Shown here: positions 1 to 6,546 of the stretch, piece after piece
How the letters are laid out: every line of letters starts with the position of its first letter
Numbering within the stretch: position 1 is the first letter of the stretch
Source of the DNA: Acidobacteriota bacterium
GTDB lineage: Bacteria; Acidobacteriota; Vicinamibacteria; Marinacidobacterales; SMYC01
NCBI GenBank assembly: GCA_030598165.1
Contig: JAUVQL010000009.1
Location: forward strand, 1 to 10,646
Length of the DNA: 10,646 bases
Reading direction: 5' to 3'
The notes under the pieces: generated by a model
Databases searched by the model: none
Told to the model about the DNA's origin: nothing
Seen by the model: only the letters and a program-made list of their open reading frames with translations
Program-made: the position numbers and the translations under genes

Positions 1-155
1 AGCAACGCAGCCAGACGGGATGGATCGGCGTTCTCGGTTCGTTTCGTGACCGTAATTATGAATCGGGGTACTAAGGGTTCCTATCGACGCCGCATGAAAC
101 GATTTCCGCCAAACGGCGTTGTTCCGGTTGAAGAGGTGGGACTGCGCTTCAGGTG
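1..155. other. Left edge with no assignable gene
   Basis: No complete gene lies before the convergent hydroxylase gene. Two plus-strand frames are open from the window edge. Frame 3 closes at a TAA at 72-74, giving a 23-residue tail ending in RNYESGY. Frame 1 closes at a TAG at 157-159, giving an Arg-rich 52-residue tail. Either could be the C-terminus of a gene entering from the left, and the frame 3 tail looks more protein-like by eye. Neither is recognisable. A 4-bp stem hairpin (CGCC/GGCG at 107-118) is too weak to call a terminator. Confidence 0.3.
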
Positions 156-995
156 CTAGCCCCCTGTCGGGTGGCTGAAAGGGTAGCTTCCTACTCGTCC
201 GACAAACGGCATGAGGAGCATCCACGGAAGTGACGAACGCTTCACATCGCGAAACTGACGGAGGCCGATCGTCATCTTCTGGTGTCCCGCCTTCGGTTGG
301 TCCACATAGGTTCCCAACAAGCGGTCCCACCAGGGTAGATTGAAACCGAAATTGCTGTTGGTCTCCACCGGCACGACCGAATGGTGCACTCGGTGCATGT
401 CCGGTGTGACCACGAACCAGCGAAGTACGCGGTCCAAAGCCAAAGGGACTCGCACATTCGAGTGATTGAACATGGCCGTGCCGTTGAGAAGCACTTCGAA
501 GACCACTATGGCTACCACCGGCGGACCGAGCACAGCCACTGTCACAATTTTTATGAACATGGAGAGTATGATCTCCACCGGATGGAAGCGGGCGCCCGTG
601 GTAACGTCGAAATCGAGATCGGCGTGATGAACCATATGCAGTCTCCAAAGTGCAGGGACGGCGTGGAACATCACATGCTGCAAATAGATCACTAAATCGA
701 GGGCGACAACGGAGATGATGACGGCTGGCCAAAACCTCACGCCCCAAAGGTTCAGCAGACCCCATCCACGCTCGCTCGCCGCCAAAGCGGTCGCCAATGC
801 CGCTGAGGAAAAGAGAATGCGAAGTAGGACCGAGTTCAGAAAGACGATTCCGATGTTACTGAGCCAGCGCTTCGATTTGGAGACCGTCAAGCTGCGTCGA
901 GGAGAAGCTACCTCCCACAGTGCCATGACCAAAAACACGCCAAAGTAAGCACTCAAACGGATCACGGCTTCATTACTAGTCACCCATTCGTTCAT
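156..995 (-). CDS. Sterol desaturase / fatty acid hydroxylase family membrane protein
   Basis: This is a predicted integral-membrane di-iron oxygenase of the fatty acid hydroxylase superfamily. Members hydroxylate or desaturate sterols, carotenoids, fatty acids or alkylglycerols using O2. From the ATG at 995 it has 279 residues. The His clusters expected for the di-iron site are present: HVMFH (107-111), HMVHH (120-124), FHP (His138), FNHSN (His178) and HRVHH (201-205). Hydrophobic segments lie near 11-29, 49-70, 88-106 and 150-170, so the active site should face the cytoplasm. The frame also opens at a GTG at 1025, but I chose the ATG at 993-995. It has an AGGTGA Shine-Dalgarno 10 nt upstream, and the best promoter (-10 at 1028-1033) would start transcription downstream of that GTG. 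It is divergent from the methyltransferase gene. The family is secure; the substrate is unknown. Confidence 0.9.
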   Translation of the reverse strand: MNEWVTSNEAVIRLSAYFGVFLVMALWEVASPRRSLTVSKSKRWLSNIGIVFLNSVLLRILFSSAALATALAASERGWGLLNLWGVRFWPAVIISVVALDLVIYLQHVMFHAVPALWRLHMVHHADLDFDVTTGARFHPVEIILSMFIKIVTVAVLGPPVVAIVVFEVLLNGTAMFNHSNVRVPLALDRVLRWFVVTPDMHRVHHSVVPVETNSNFGFNLPWWDRLLGTYVDQPKAGHQKMTIGLRQFRDVKRSSLPWMLLMPFVGRVGSYPFSHPTGG

Positions 996-1027
996 TGTGG
1001 TTCTTTCACCTTTCGAAGTCGTCACCT

Positions 1028-1056
1028 AATATATCTACCGGCAGGCGGAATGTAAA
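1028..1056 (-). promoter_or_regulatory. Sigma70-like promoter of the hydroxylase gene
   Basis: On the minus strand a -35 TTTACA (1051-1056) and a -10 TATATT (1028-1033) are separated by exactly 17 nt; each hexamer matches 5 of 6 consensus bases. Transcription would begin near 1021, giving a leader of about 26 nt that contains the AGGTGA ribosome-binding site. This supports the ATG at 995 as the start. A plus-strand TATAGT at 1069-1074 could be the -10 of the divergent methyltransferase, but it has no good -35. Confidence 0.55.
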
Positions 1057-1090
1057 CGTGCAAAAGTCTATAGTAAACTCGAAAAATACC

Positions 1091-1831
1091 ATGTCGACCG
1101 ACAAAATGTTGAGCCTCCGACAGAAGGTGTGCGACGCCTACTCGGCTGCGGCCGAGTCTCCCAAGGGCAAGCATCCTTTTCCCGTGGGCCGCAAGTTCGC
1201 CGAGAGCCTGGGCTATTCCTCCGACTTACTCGATGAGCTTCCCTCGGTCGCGTCGGAAGCCTTTGCGGGGGTCTCGAACGTTTCTGTATTCGCGGAGATC
1301 CCGATGGGTGCCACCGTATTGGACTTGGGCTGTGGGGCCGGTTTGGACTCGTTGATTGCAGGACGCCGGGTCGGCGAGCAGGGACGAGTCGTCGGTGTCG
1401 ACTTTGGAGGGTCCATGCTCGAACGCGCGTTCCAGGCGGTTCGAGGAGCCGGTTTGACCAATACACATCTCACGATGGCTGCCGCCGAGGACATCCCGCT
1501 TCGAGCCGGTTCCGTCGACGTGGCCATGGTCAACGGCATCTTCAACTTGAATCCGGCAAGAACATCCATCTTCTCGGAGCTATCGAGAGTCGTTCGCGAG
1601 GGTGGCATTGCTTACATTGCAGAGCTTGTCCTCAAGAGGCGCCCATGGTTTGCCGCCAAACAGAGTGAGGATAACTGGTTCGCTTGAATTGCCGGTGCCA
1701 AGGAGGGTGGAACCTTCCTCGAGGAGCTCCGGTCGGCTGGATTCAGTAACGTCGAAATCCTCCGCACGATGCATACCGCGCGAACGAAAAGCAAAAAAGT
1801 CCTCGCGGCAGAAGTCGTTGCCTACCGGTAG
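1091..1831 (+). CDS. ArsM-like SAM methyltransferase, candidate selenoprotein (in-frame TGA at 1685)
   Basis: This is a class I SAM-dependent methyltransferase of the arsenite-methyltransferase-like group. Read through the TGA it has 246 residues. N-terminal family features include HPFPVG (28-33) and LGY (40-42). SAM motif I is VLDLGCGAG (76-84), the ribose-binding acidic residue is Asp104 in VGVDF, and there is an ED pair at 133-134 and VNGIFNLNP (147-155). The frame meets TGA at 1685-1687 (codon 199) in the context NWFA-TGA-IAGA. It then stays open for 47 codons to a TAG at 1829-1831, ending in a typical Rossmann methyltransferase tail (FLEELRSAGF, VLAAEVVAYR). Relatives have Cys at the TGA position (AS3MT has WGEC-LGGA), so selenocysteine is the economical reading. 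A nonsense mutation or a TGC/TGA sequence error would leave a truncated 198-residue product. The start is uncertain: the ATG at 1091 has no clear Shine-Dalgarno, while a GTG at 1058 has AGGCGG upstream. The second As(III)-binding Cys of ArsM (in SNCVINL) is Gly149 here, so arsenic need not be the substrate. Confidence 0.75.
1701..1719 (+). promoter_or_regulatory. Putative bacterial SECIS hairpin
   Basis: A stem of seven pairs forms between AGGAGGG (1701-1707) and CCTTCCT (1713-1719), including one G·U pair. Its apical loop is UGGAA (1708-1712). Twenty nucleotides separate the UGA (1685-1687) from the loop. Known bacterial SECIS elements are stem-loops inside the coding region just after the UGA, with a small apical loop holding a G in its first two positions, and they bind SelB. 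Spacing, loop size and loop G all fit that description. The lower stem is weak, and such short hairpins are common by chance, so the support comes from its place after a UGA at a family Cys position. Confidence 0.5.
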
Positions 1832-1849
1832 GAGTCTCGAGCTGACTCC
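1831..1849. terminator. Weak hairpin between convergent genes
   Basis: GGAGTC (1831-1836) and GACTCC (1844-1849) form a perfect 6-bp stem around a 7-nt loop, starting at the last base of the methyltransferase TAG. It could slow or end transcription from either side of this convergent junction. No run of T follows, only a mixed GTTTCTT about 20 nt later, so intrinsic termination is doubtful. Confidence 0.25.
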
Positions 1850-1917
1850 CAGCAACTGAGGGGGCGTTTCTTGCTCATTCGCGCACTACCGTCACGGTTG
1901 CTGTGTTACTGCGTTGG

Positions 1918-2661
1918 TTATTTTCGCGGTCGGTCGCTGATGCGATGTTCCAACAGCCAATCGAACAATCGCTCGTGCTCTTCTATCGTCGGTGGTCGAT
2001 GTGTACGGTCGGGAACGACGGTCACTTTGATGTCACCGCCTTCCTTCTCGAGAGCTTGCGCCATTTCTTCAGTCTCACGAACCGGGACGACGTCGTCCTT
2101 TCCTCCATGAAACGCCCAAATGGGAACCTCCTTGAGTCTGGTCGCCCACCATGGGTTCGTCATACCGGACATCGGAGCCACCGCCGCAAACCGATCGGGA
2201 TGCTTGTAGGCGAGATACCAGGCACCATGCCCTCCCATGCTATAGCCCACCAAATAGACCCTGTCGGTGTCCACAGGGTAGTTGGCCGTCACATCATCCA
2301 ATAGGGCAATCAGTAACTCTGTGTCGGTCCACATCTCGCCCGGCGGGCACTGGGGTGTTATCACAATGAACGGGAAAGTATCGGTTTGCTGAAGCATCTT
2401 GGGAACGGGATACCACATCACCTTCTCGAGATCGGCGCCTCGTCCCCTACCGCCATGGAGATACAGAATCACCGGCCATTTCTTTCCTTCCTCAAGTACG
2501 TTTTTTGGCAAGTAGAGAAGGTAGTTCGCTTGAACGGTGCGGGTGACGGTCTTATCGAATTGTTGACCCGACTGACCGGCCGGCGGAGCCTGGCTTTCGG
2601 CAGGCAGCCATGTTCCGACGACAGACATTGCCACGAACGCAAGACAAGCTTGGACGATCAT
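1918..2661 (-). CDS. Exported alpha/beta-hydrolase (esterase/peptidase-like)
   Basis: This is a serine hydrolase of the alpha/beta fold, in the broad group that includes predicted peptidases, LpqC-type PHB-depolymerase-like proteins and feruloyl-esterase-like proteins. It has 247 residues. The first ~25 residues look like a signal peptide with a likely cut after AESQA, placing the enzyme in the periplasm or outside the cell. The oxyanion-hole strand is ILYLHGG (65-71). The nucleophile is Ser141 in GYSMGG, the acid is Asp189 in HGGKDDVVP, and His221 (DRTH) is the likely catalytic base. The ATG at 2659-2661 is preceded by TGAGGA about 5 nt upstream. It starts 57 nt after the MocR gene on the same strand, so the two may be co-transcribed. 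The triad is convincing; the substrate is not determined. Confidence 0.85.
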   Translation of the reverse strand: MIVQACLAFVAMSVVGTWLPAESQAPPAGQSGQQFDKTVTRTVQANYLLYLPKNVLEEGKKWPVILYLHGGRGRGADLEKVMWYPVPKMLQQTDTFPFIVITPQCPPGEMWTDTELLIALLDDVTANYPVDTDRVYLVGYSMGGHGAWYLAYKHPDRFAAVAPMSGMTNPWWATRLKEVPIWAFHGGKDDVVPVRETEEMAQALEKEGGDIKVTVVPDRTHRPPTIEEHERLFDWLLEHRISDRPRK

Positions 2662-2718
2662 GTTTCCTCACTTCAGGCGCATTTCTATCTTACACATTCC
2701 TCCATCTGTACCCTATCC

Positions 2719-4224
2719 CTACACAATGGGCTTAGGTAAACCGGAACGGCTAGAAGGTACCGACCGCCGGGCAGCCAGCTCTTTGATGGTGCCACCGAGC
2801 GTCGACACCGCTTCTCGGATTCCCTTCGTGTCTTGTGAGCTGAAGCAAAGCCGTAGATGCTTCCTGCGGTCCGATGTCGTAAGAAAGACCTCTCCCGGCG
2901 TGAATGCTACTCCGCGCGCCAGGGCCGTTCGATAGAGCTCACCGAAATCTCCTCGCTCCGGCAGGGTGATCCAGGCGCAGTAACCTCCCCGCGGGGAAGT
3001 CCACTGAGTTCCTTCGGGCATAAAGCGAGAGAGTGCATCGAGAAAGACATCTCTCTTCTTTCGGTAAGCAGGGATGACCCGTTTCAAATGCTCTTGAAAA
3101 AAACCACGTCGGATGAACTCTGCGAGCGTTCGTTGGAGAAGAGGAGGACCACCAAGTTCACGAACTCTAAGAAGCGACAGAATTCTCTCCTTGAGGGCGA
3201 CCGGTGGCACTATGTGCCCGACTCTCAATCCCGGCAGCAGGACTTTTGAGAAACTATCGAGATATACCACCATGTCGTCTCGATCCCGAGCTTTCAAGGA
3301 TTGAGGAGGCGCACCGTCGTAACTCAGAAGACCATAGATGTCATCTTCGATGATCGTCAGGCCGTGCTCGGCCGCCAGTCCCAATAACTGTGCACGACGA
3401 TCCTCCGACATCGAGACCCCGGTTGGGTTCTGAAAGCTCGGAATGGTGTAGAAGACTCGTGGCCTCTCTCGAAGAAGAACCTTCTCCAAAACGTCTAGGC
3501 GGGGGCCATCCTCATCCAACGGCACCCCTACCGGCTCCACACCACAAGACTCCAAAATACCCAGGAATCCCAAGTACGTAGGTTGCTCCACAATGACCTT
3601 ATCGCCCGGCTCGCAAAGGGCCGCCACCGACAAAGACAATCCTTGGGTTACGCCGGTCGTGATCAAGATATCGTCCGGATTTGCACGAATGTTCTTATCC
3701 AAGAGCAACCCAGAGACCATGTGTCTGAGGTCGGGCTCACCTTGGTACGGGCCATAGTGAAACAGGTCGCTTGCGTGGCGCTCCAGGGACCGTAGCAAAC
3801 CCATAAACCGAGACGTAGGCATGAGACTCGCGTCGGGCTCGGCCATCGCCAGAGAACGAGTGCCAGGCAACTGTTGCAACCGGCTCATGTCCTCCATCAT
3901 CTGATCGGGTGTCATGGCCGATCCGACAGTGGTCTCGATGGGTGCCGCGGGTGAGGGCAATCCCGTTACGTAGGTCCCCCTCCCTACCGTGGCATCGATC
4001 CACCCGGCGGATTTGAGCTCGTTGTAGGCGTTATGCGCGGTGACCCTCGTGACATCGAGATAGTTGGCCAACTCCCGCACAGTCGGAAGTTGACTTCCAT
4101 TAGGTAAGGAGCCGTCCCGAATTTGGCCAACAACCTGATCGGCTATTTGTCGATAGATCGGTTTCCGATCTTTGGCCTGGCGGTCGATTTGAAGTCTCAG
4201 CGTCACGACAGCACCCATCCTCAC
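2719..4224 (-). CDS. MocR/GabR-type transcriptional regulator (GntR wHTH plus aminotransferase domain)
   Basis: This is a MocR-family regulator, in which a GntR winged helix is fused to a fold-type I aminotransferase domain that binds PLP as a sensor. It has 501 residues from the GTG at 4224, a normal family length. The wHTH covers about 10-88 (PIYRQIADQV at 22-31, LPTVRELA at 46-53, GRGTYV at 81-86). The effector domain covers about 120-485. It keeps the PLP residues: Asn266 in NPTG, Asp294 and Tyr297 in EDDIY, Lys327 in SFSK, Arg334 in GLRVG, and Arg458 as the carboxylate-binding Arg. The start is uncertain: an ATG lies at 4218 and a GTG at 4206, the latter 12 nt after a GAGG. Divergence from two aminotransferase genes suggests it controls them, and an operator-like palindrome overlaps its own predicted start site. 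Characterised relatives (GabR, PdxR, TauR) sense PLP or amino-compound-PLP adducts; the effector here is unknown. Confidence 0.92.
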   Translation of the reverse strand: MRMGAVVTLRLQIDRQAKDRKPIYRQIADQVVGQIRDGSLPNGSQLPTVRELANYLDVTRVTAHNAYNELKSAGWIDATVGRGTYVTGLPSPAAPIETTVGSAMTPDQMMEDMSRLQQLPGTRSLAMAEPDASLMPTSRFMGLLRSLERHASDLFHYGPYQGEPDLRHMVSGLLLDKNIRANPDDILITTGVTQGLSLSVAALCEPGDKVIVEQPTYLGFLGILESCGVEPVGVPLDEDGPRLDVLEKVLLRERPRVFYTIPSFQNPTGVSMSEDRRAQLLGLAAEHGLTIIEDDIYGLLSYDGAPPQSLKARDRDDMVVYLDSFSKVLLPGLRVGHIVPPVALKERILSLLRVRELGGPPLLQRTLAEFIRRGFFQEHLKRVIPAYRKKRDVFLDALSRFMPEGTQWTSPRGGYCAWITLPERGDFGELYRTALARGVAFTPGEVFLTTSDRRKHLRLCFSSQDTKGIREAVSTLGGTIKELAARRSVPSSRSGLPKPIV

Positions 4225-4237
4225 TGTGAGACAATTT

Positions 4238-4252
4238 TATGACAGTGTCATA
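4238..4252. promoter_or_regulatory. Perfect 15-bp palindrome, candidate MocR operator
   Basis: TATGACA-G-TGTCATA is a perfect inverted repeat with 7-bp arms around a single G. It overlaps the -10 edge and start-site area of the predicted mocR promoter, where a bound dimer would block transcription. GntR-type winged helices commonly bind short palindromes, although some MocR proteins use direct repeats. A role in autorepression is inferred from position. Confidence 0.5.
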
Positions 4253-4280
4253 TTTAATGATCGGATTTTTACTGTTACAA
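4252..4280 (-). promoter_or_regulatory. Predicted promoter of the MocR gene
   Basis: On the minus strand a -35-like TTGTAA (4275-4280) and a -10-like TTAAAT (4252-4257) are 17 nt apart. Each matches 4 of 6 sigma70 consensus bases. Transcription would begin near 4245, inside the palindrome, about 20-27 nt before the two most upstream candidate start codons. Confidence 0.35.
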
Positions 4281-4297
4281 TCCAACCATATCATTAA
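4254..4297. repeat. Spaced 8-bp inverted repeat in the mocR-ilvE divergent region
   Basis: TTAATGAT (4254-4261) and ATCATTAA (4290-4297) are perfect inverted copies with starts 36 bp apart, both in an AT-rich stretch. The left copy overlaps the mocR -10 and the right copy abuts the ilvE -35. Facing half-sites near both promoters would suit a dimeric regulator that bridges the two. The AT-rich background makes chance occurrence plausible. Confidence 0.35.
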
Positions 4298-4327
4298 TTG
4301 ACCTACTTTATACTAGTACAATATGAG
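4298..4327 (+). promoter_or_regulatory. Predicted promoter of the ilvE-aminotransferase operon
   Basis: TTGACC (4298-4303, 5 of 6) and TATGAG (4322-4327, 4 of 6) are 18 nt apart. This would give a start near 4334 and a leader of about 40 nt ending in a strong Shine-Dalgarno, AAGGAGGTG at 4365-4373. A TACAAT at 4317-4322 resembles a -10 better, but only 13 nt separate it from TTGACC. A weak -10 would suit a promoter that needs activation. Confidence 0.35.
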
Positions 4328-4375
4328 CAGAAAAAACCAGACAAATAGAACAATCGACGCCCCGAAGGAGGTGCT

Positions 4376-5416
4376 ATGAAAACGATCGACAAAGCTGATA
4401 TCGATTTTGCCACTCTTTCCTTTGCCTATCAGAAGACCGACATGAATGTTCGCTACACGTGGCGGGACGGAAAATGGGATGAAGGTATCGAGACCGACTC
4501 AGAGATTATCCCGCTTCACATGGCAGCCACAGGTCTTCATTATGGTCAGGAGAGTTTCGAAGGCCTCAAAATCTACGAATCGGAAGACGGGCGTGTGCTC
4601 TCGTTCAGAGTTGAGGAGAACGCCAAGCGGATGCAGCGTTCGGCGGAGGCGTTGTCGATGCAGGCCCCTCCAACGGAGCTTTTCGTTGAAGCCGTGGAGC
4701 GCGTCGTCAAGGCCAACGCCCGTTTCATTCCTCCCTACGGAAGCGGTGCAACGCTCTACGTGCGCCCGCTCCTTTTTGGGTCGGGGCCTCGGATTGGAGT
4801 AGCACCTTCGGATGAATATCTCTTCCTGGTATTCGTGACACCGGTGGGTCCGTATTTCAAACGGGGATTCTCCCCCACCAAACTGGTCGTGGAGCAGGAG
4901 TTCGACCGTGCTGCGCCGAACGGAGTGGGAGCCGCCAAGGCGGGAGGCAATTACGCCGCCGGTATGCGGGCGACCGTCAAAGCCAAATCCGCCGGATTCG
5001 GCGAAGCGCTCTACCTCGATTCCCGCGAGCACAAGTTCATCGACGAGTTGGGAGCCGCCAACTTCTTTGGCATCACGCGGGACAAGGCCTACGTCACGCC
5101 GAAATCGCCGTCGATCTTGCCTTCCATCACCAATATGTCGTTGCGGACAATTGCCGCCGATTTGGGATATCGTGTGGAGGAGCGTCCGGTTCGCCTCGAA
5201 GAGCTCAACGACTTCGCAGAGGCGGGTGCTTGCGGAACGGCAGCGGTGATCACCCCGATCGAAAGCATCACGGTGAGGGGTAAAGAGATCGTCTACTTGA
5301 AAGACGGTAAGCCAGGCCCCTACTGCACGGAGCTCTATGAGGCGCTCACCGGCATCCAATTCGGTGGCCGCCCGGACCCTTACGGCTGGACCAGGCAAAT
5401 CGACGTGAAGGAGTAG
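4376..5416 (+). CDS. ilvE: Branched-chain amino acid aminotransferase
   Basis: This is a fold-type IV PLP enzyme that exchanges amino groups between glutamate and the keto acids of valine, leucine and isoleucine. It has 346 residues and belongs to the longer BCAT group that also includes the eukaryotic enzymes. Visible landmarks are GLHYGQESFEGLK (53-65), ATLYVRPLLFG (125-135) with Arg130, and the PLP lysine Lys188 in GAAKAGGNYA. Glu224 lies in DELGAANFF and the phosphate-binding turn GTAA is at 287-290. The start has a near-perfect AAGGAGGTG, implying strong translation. The next gene begins 6 nt after the stop, so the two form an operon. Position opposite a MocR regulator and beside a second aminotransferase suggests a regulated, perhaps catabolic or specialised role rather than the housekeeping ilv pathway. 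A related keto-acid substrate is possible. Confidence 0.93.
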   Translation: MKTIDKADIDFATLSFAYQKTDMNVRYTWRDGKWDEGIETDSEIIPLHMAATGLHYGQESFEGLKIYESEDGRVLSFRVEENAKRMQRSAEALSMQAPPTELFVEAVERVVKANARFIPPYGSGATLYVRPLLFGSGPRIGVAPSDEYLFLVFVTPVGPYFKRGFSPTKLVVEQEFDRAAPNGVGAAKAGGNYAAGMRATVKAKSAGFGEALYLDSREHKFIDELGAANFFGITRDKAYVTPKSPSILPSITNMSLRTIAADLGYRVEERPVRLEELNDFAEAGACGTAAVITPIESITVRGKEIVYLKDGKPGPYCTELYEALTGIQFGGRPDPYGWTRQIDVKE

Positions 5417-5422
5417 TCATTC

Positions 5423-6529
5423 ATGGATTTCGGACCTTTTCTCCTGGAGCAATGGTTAGAGAAGTATGAACACTCGACGAAACACAACCTCGCCTGTAGC
5501 ACAGGACCACCGTGGGCGGCAAAAGAGCTTCTCGAGTTGATGACGGAAGAGGAAAAGGAGCAGCTATTCGCGACTCCCTTGACCTATCGTCCGAGCGGCG
5601 GAACGGCGCCCCTCCGTCAAGCTGTCGCGGGGTGGCTAGGGGTAGACGAAGATGACGTTCAGATCGGAACGGGAGCGTCTGAAGCGCTACTGAGTCTCTT
5701 CTTCCTCGCCTCGGATTCGGATGTCAATGTCGTCATTCCGACACCGGGCTACCCGGCGTTCTCAGCGTTTCCTACATCCCTGGGGCTGGAAACCCGAACG
5801 TACGCCCATCGGCCCGAGGCCGGGTTCCAGCCGGACATCGACGAGATCAAATCTCTGGTCGATGAAAAGACCCGGATTCTTCTCGTCAACACGCCCCACA
5901 ATCCGACGGGCACGATCCTCGGGCCCGAGGTGCTCCGGGAGCTCCACGATTTCGCGGTGGAAAGAGACGTCCAGTTCGTCGTCGATGAGGTCTACCACCC
6001 CATTTACCACGATACTGAGAACGACACGGCGGCAACACTTCCAAAAGCGATCATCTTGGGAGATCTCTCCAAAGCACTCTGCATGGCCGGATTGAGGGTG
6101 GGATGGATCATCGATCGAGATCGAAGTCGCTTGGAACAACATCGGAACGCGCGGTCCTACTTCACGATCTCGAATGGAGTCTTCGGTGAAGCACTAGCGG
6201 AAGTGGCGGTTCGAAATCGAGACAAGATTTTCAAGAGAGCGCAGGCGACGGCGGAAAGAAACCTCGCGTTCCTCGATTCTTTCTTTAATGAGCAGGAAGA
6301 AAGTCTTTCGTGGGTTCGGCCTCAGGGCGGTTTTACGGCCTTCCCTAACCTGACTTCCGGGGAAGACGCCCGCGCGATTTGCCAGCGTGTCGCCGAGCTC
6401 GGCGTTCTGCTGGCACCGGGGGACTGCTTCGGCTACCCATCGCACTTCCGCTTGGGCTTCGGCGCGTGCGAAGACGGATTCGCGCACGCTCTCGAGACTT
6501 TTTCGGACGTGCTCCGGAAGTCCGGGTAG
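5423..6529 (+). CDS. Class I/II PLP aminotransferase, capreomycidine-synthase-like
   Basis: This is a fold-type I PLP enzyme of 368 residues. Expected residues are in place: GASEAL (84-89), TPGYPAF (107-113), Asn160 in NPTG, Asp188 and Tyr191 in DEVYH, Lys217 in DLSK, Arg225 in GLRVGW and Arg343 near the C-terminus for the substrate carboxylate. The N-terminus (LLEQWLEKY at 7-15, then a CSTGPPW loop) and the overall pattern recall my memory of capreomycidine synthase VioD and its relatives, which act on a modified arginine. I cannot check that by search, and ordinary aminotransferases also share much of this. It starts 6 nt after ilvE with AAGGAG at 5408-5413 inside the ilvE end, so translation is probably coupled. 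It ends 17 nt from a convergent glycosyltransferase gene with no clear terminator. Substrate unknown. Confidence 0.88.
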   Translation: MDFGPFLLEQWLEKYEHSTKHNLACSTGPPWAAKELLELMTEEEKEQLFATPLTYRPSGGTAPLRQAVAGWLGVDEDDVQIGTGASEALLSLFFLASDSDVNVVIPTPGYPAFSAFPTSLGLETRTYAHRPEAGFQPDIDEIKSLVDEKTRILLVNTPHNPTGTILGPEVLRELHDFAVERDVQFVVDEVYHPIYHDTENDTAATLPKAIILGDLSKALCMAGLRVGWIIDRDRSRLEQHRNARSYFTISNGVFGEALAEVAVRNRDKIFKRAQATAERNLAFLDSFFNEQEESLSWVRPQGGFTAFPNLTSGEDARAICQRVAELGVLLAPGDCFGYPSHFRLGFGACEDGFAHALETFSDVLRKSG

Positions 6530-6546
6530 GGGATCCTGGAAACCGT

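Noticed and set aside
995..1090. N-terminal extension of the methyltransferase back to 995
   Set aside because: The added residues resemble no family sequence, overlap the hydroxylase start codon and promoter, and precede the family-like start MSTDKMLSLR at 1091.
1685..1687. TGA as the true end of the methyltransferase, or the gene as a simple pseudogene
   Set aside because: The downstream 47 codons are open, family-like and hold the expected C-terminal motif, and the stop replaces a conserved Cys. No other lesion is visible. A single-base sequencing error or fresh nonsense mutation cannot be excluded, so confidence is kept moderate.
4499..5398. Long minus-strand open frame (299 codons) antisense to ilvE
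   Set aside because: It lies wholly within ilvE, whose motifs are intact. The antisense peptide is rich in Arg, Gly and His, has no recognisable domain, and is explained by codon bias of the true gene.
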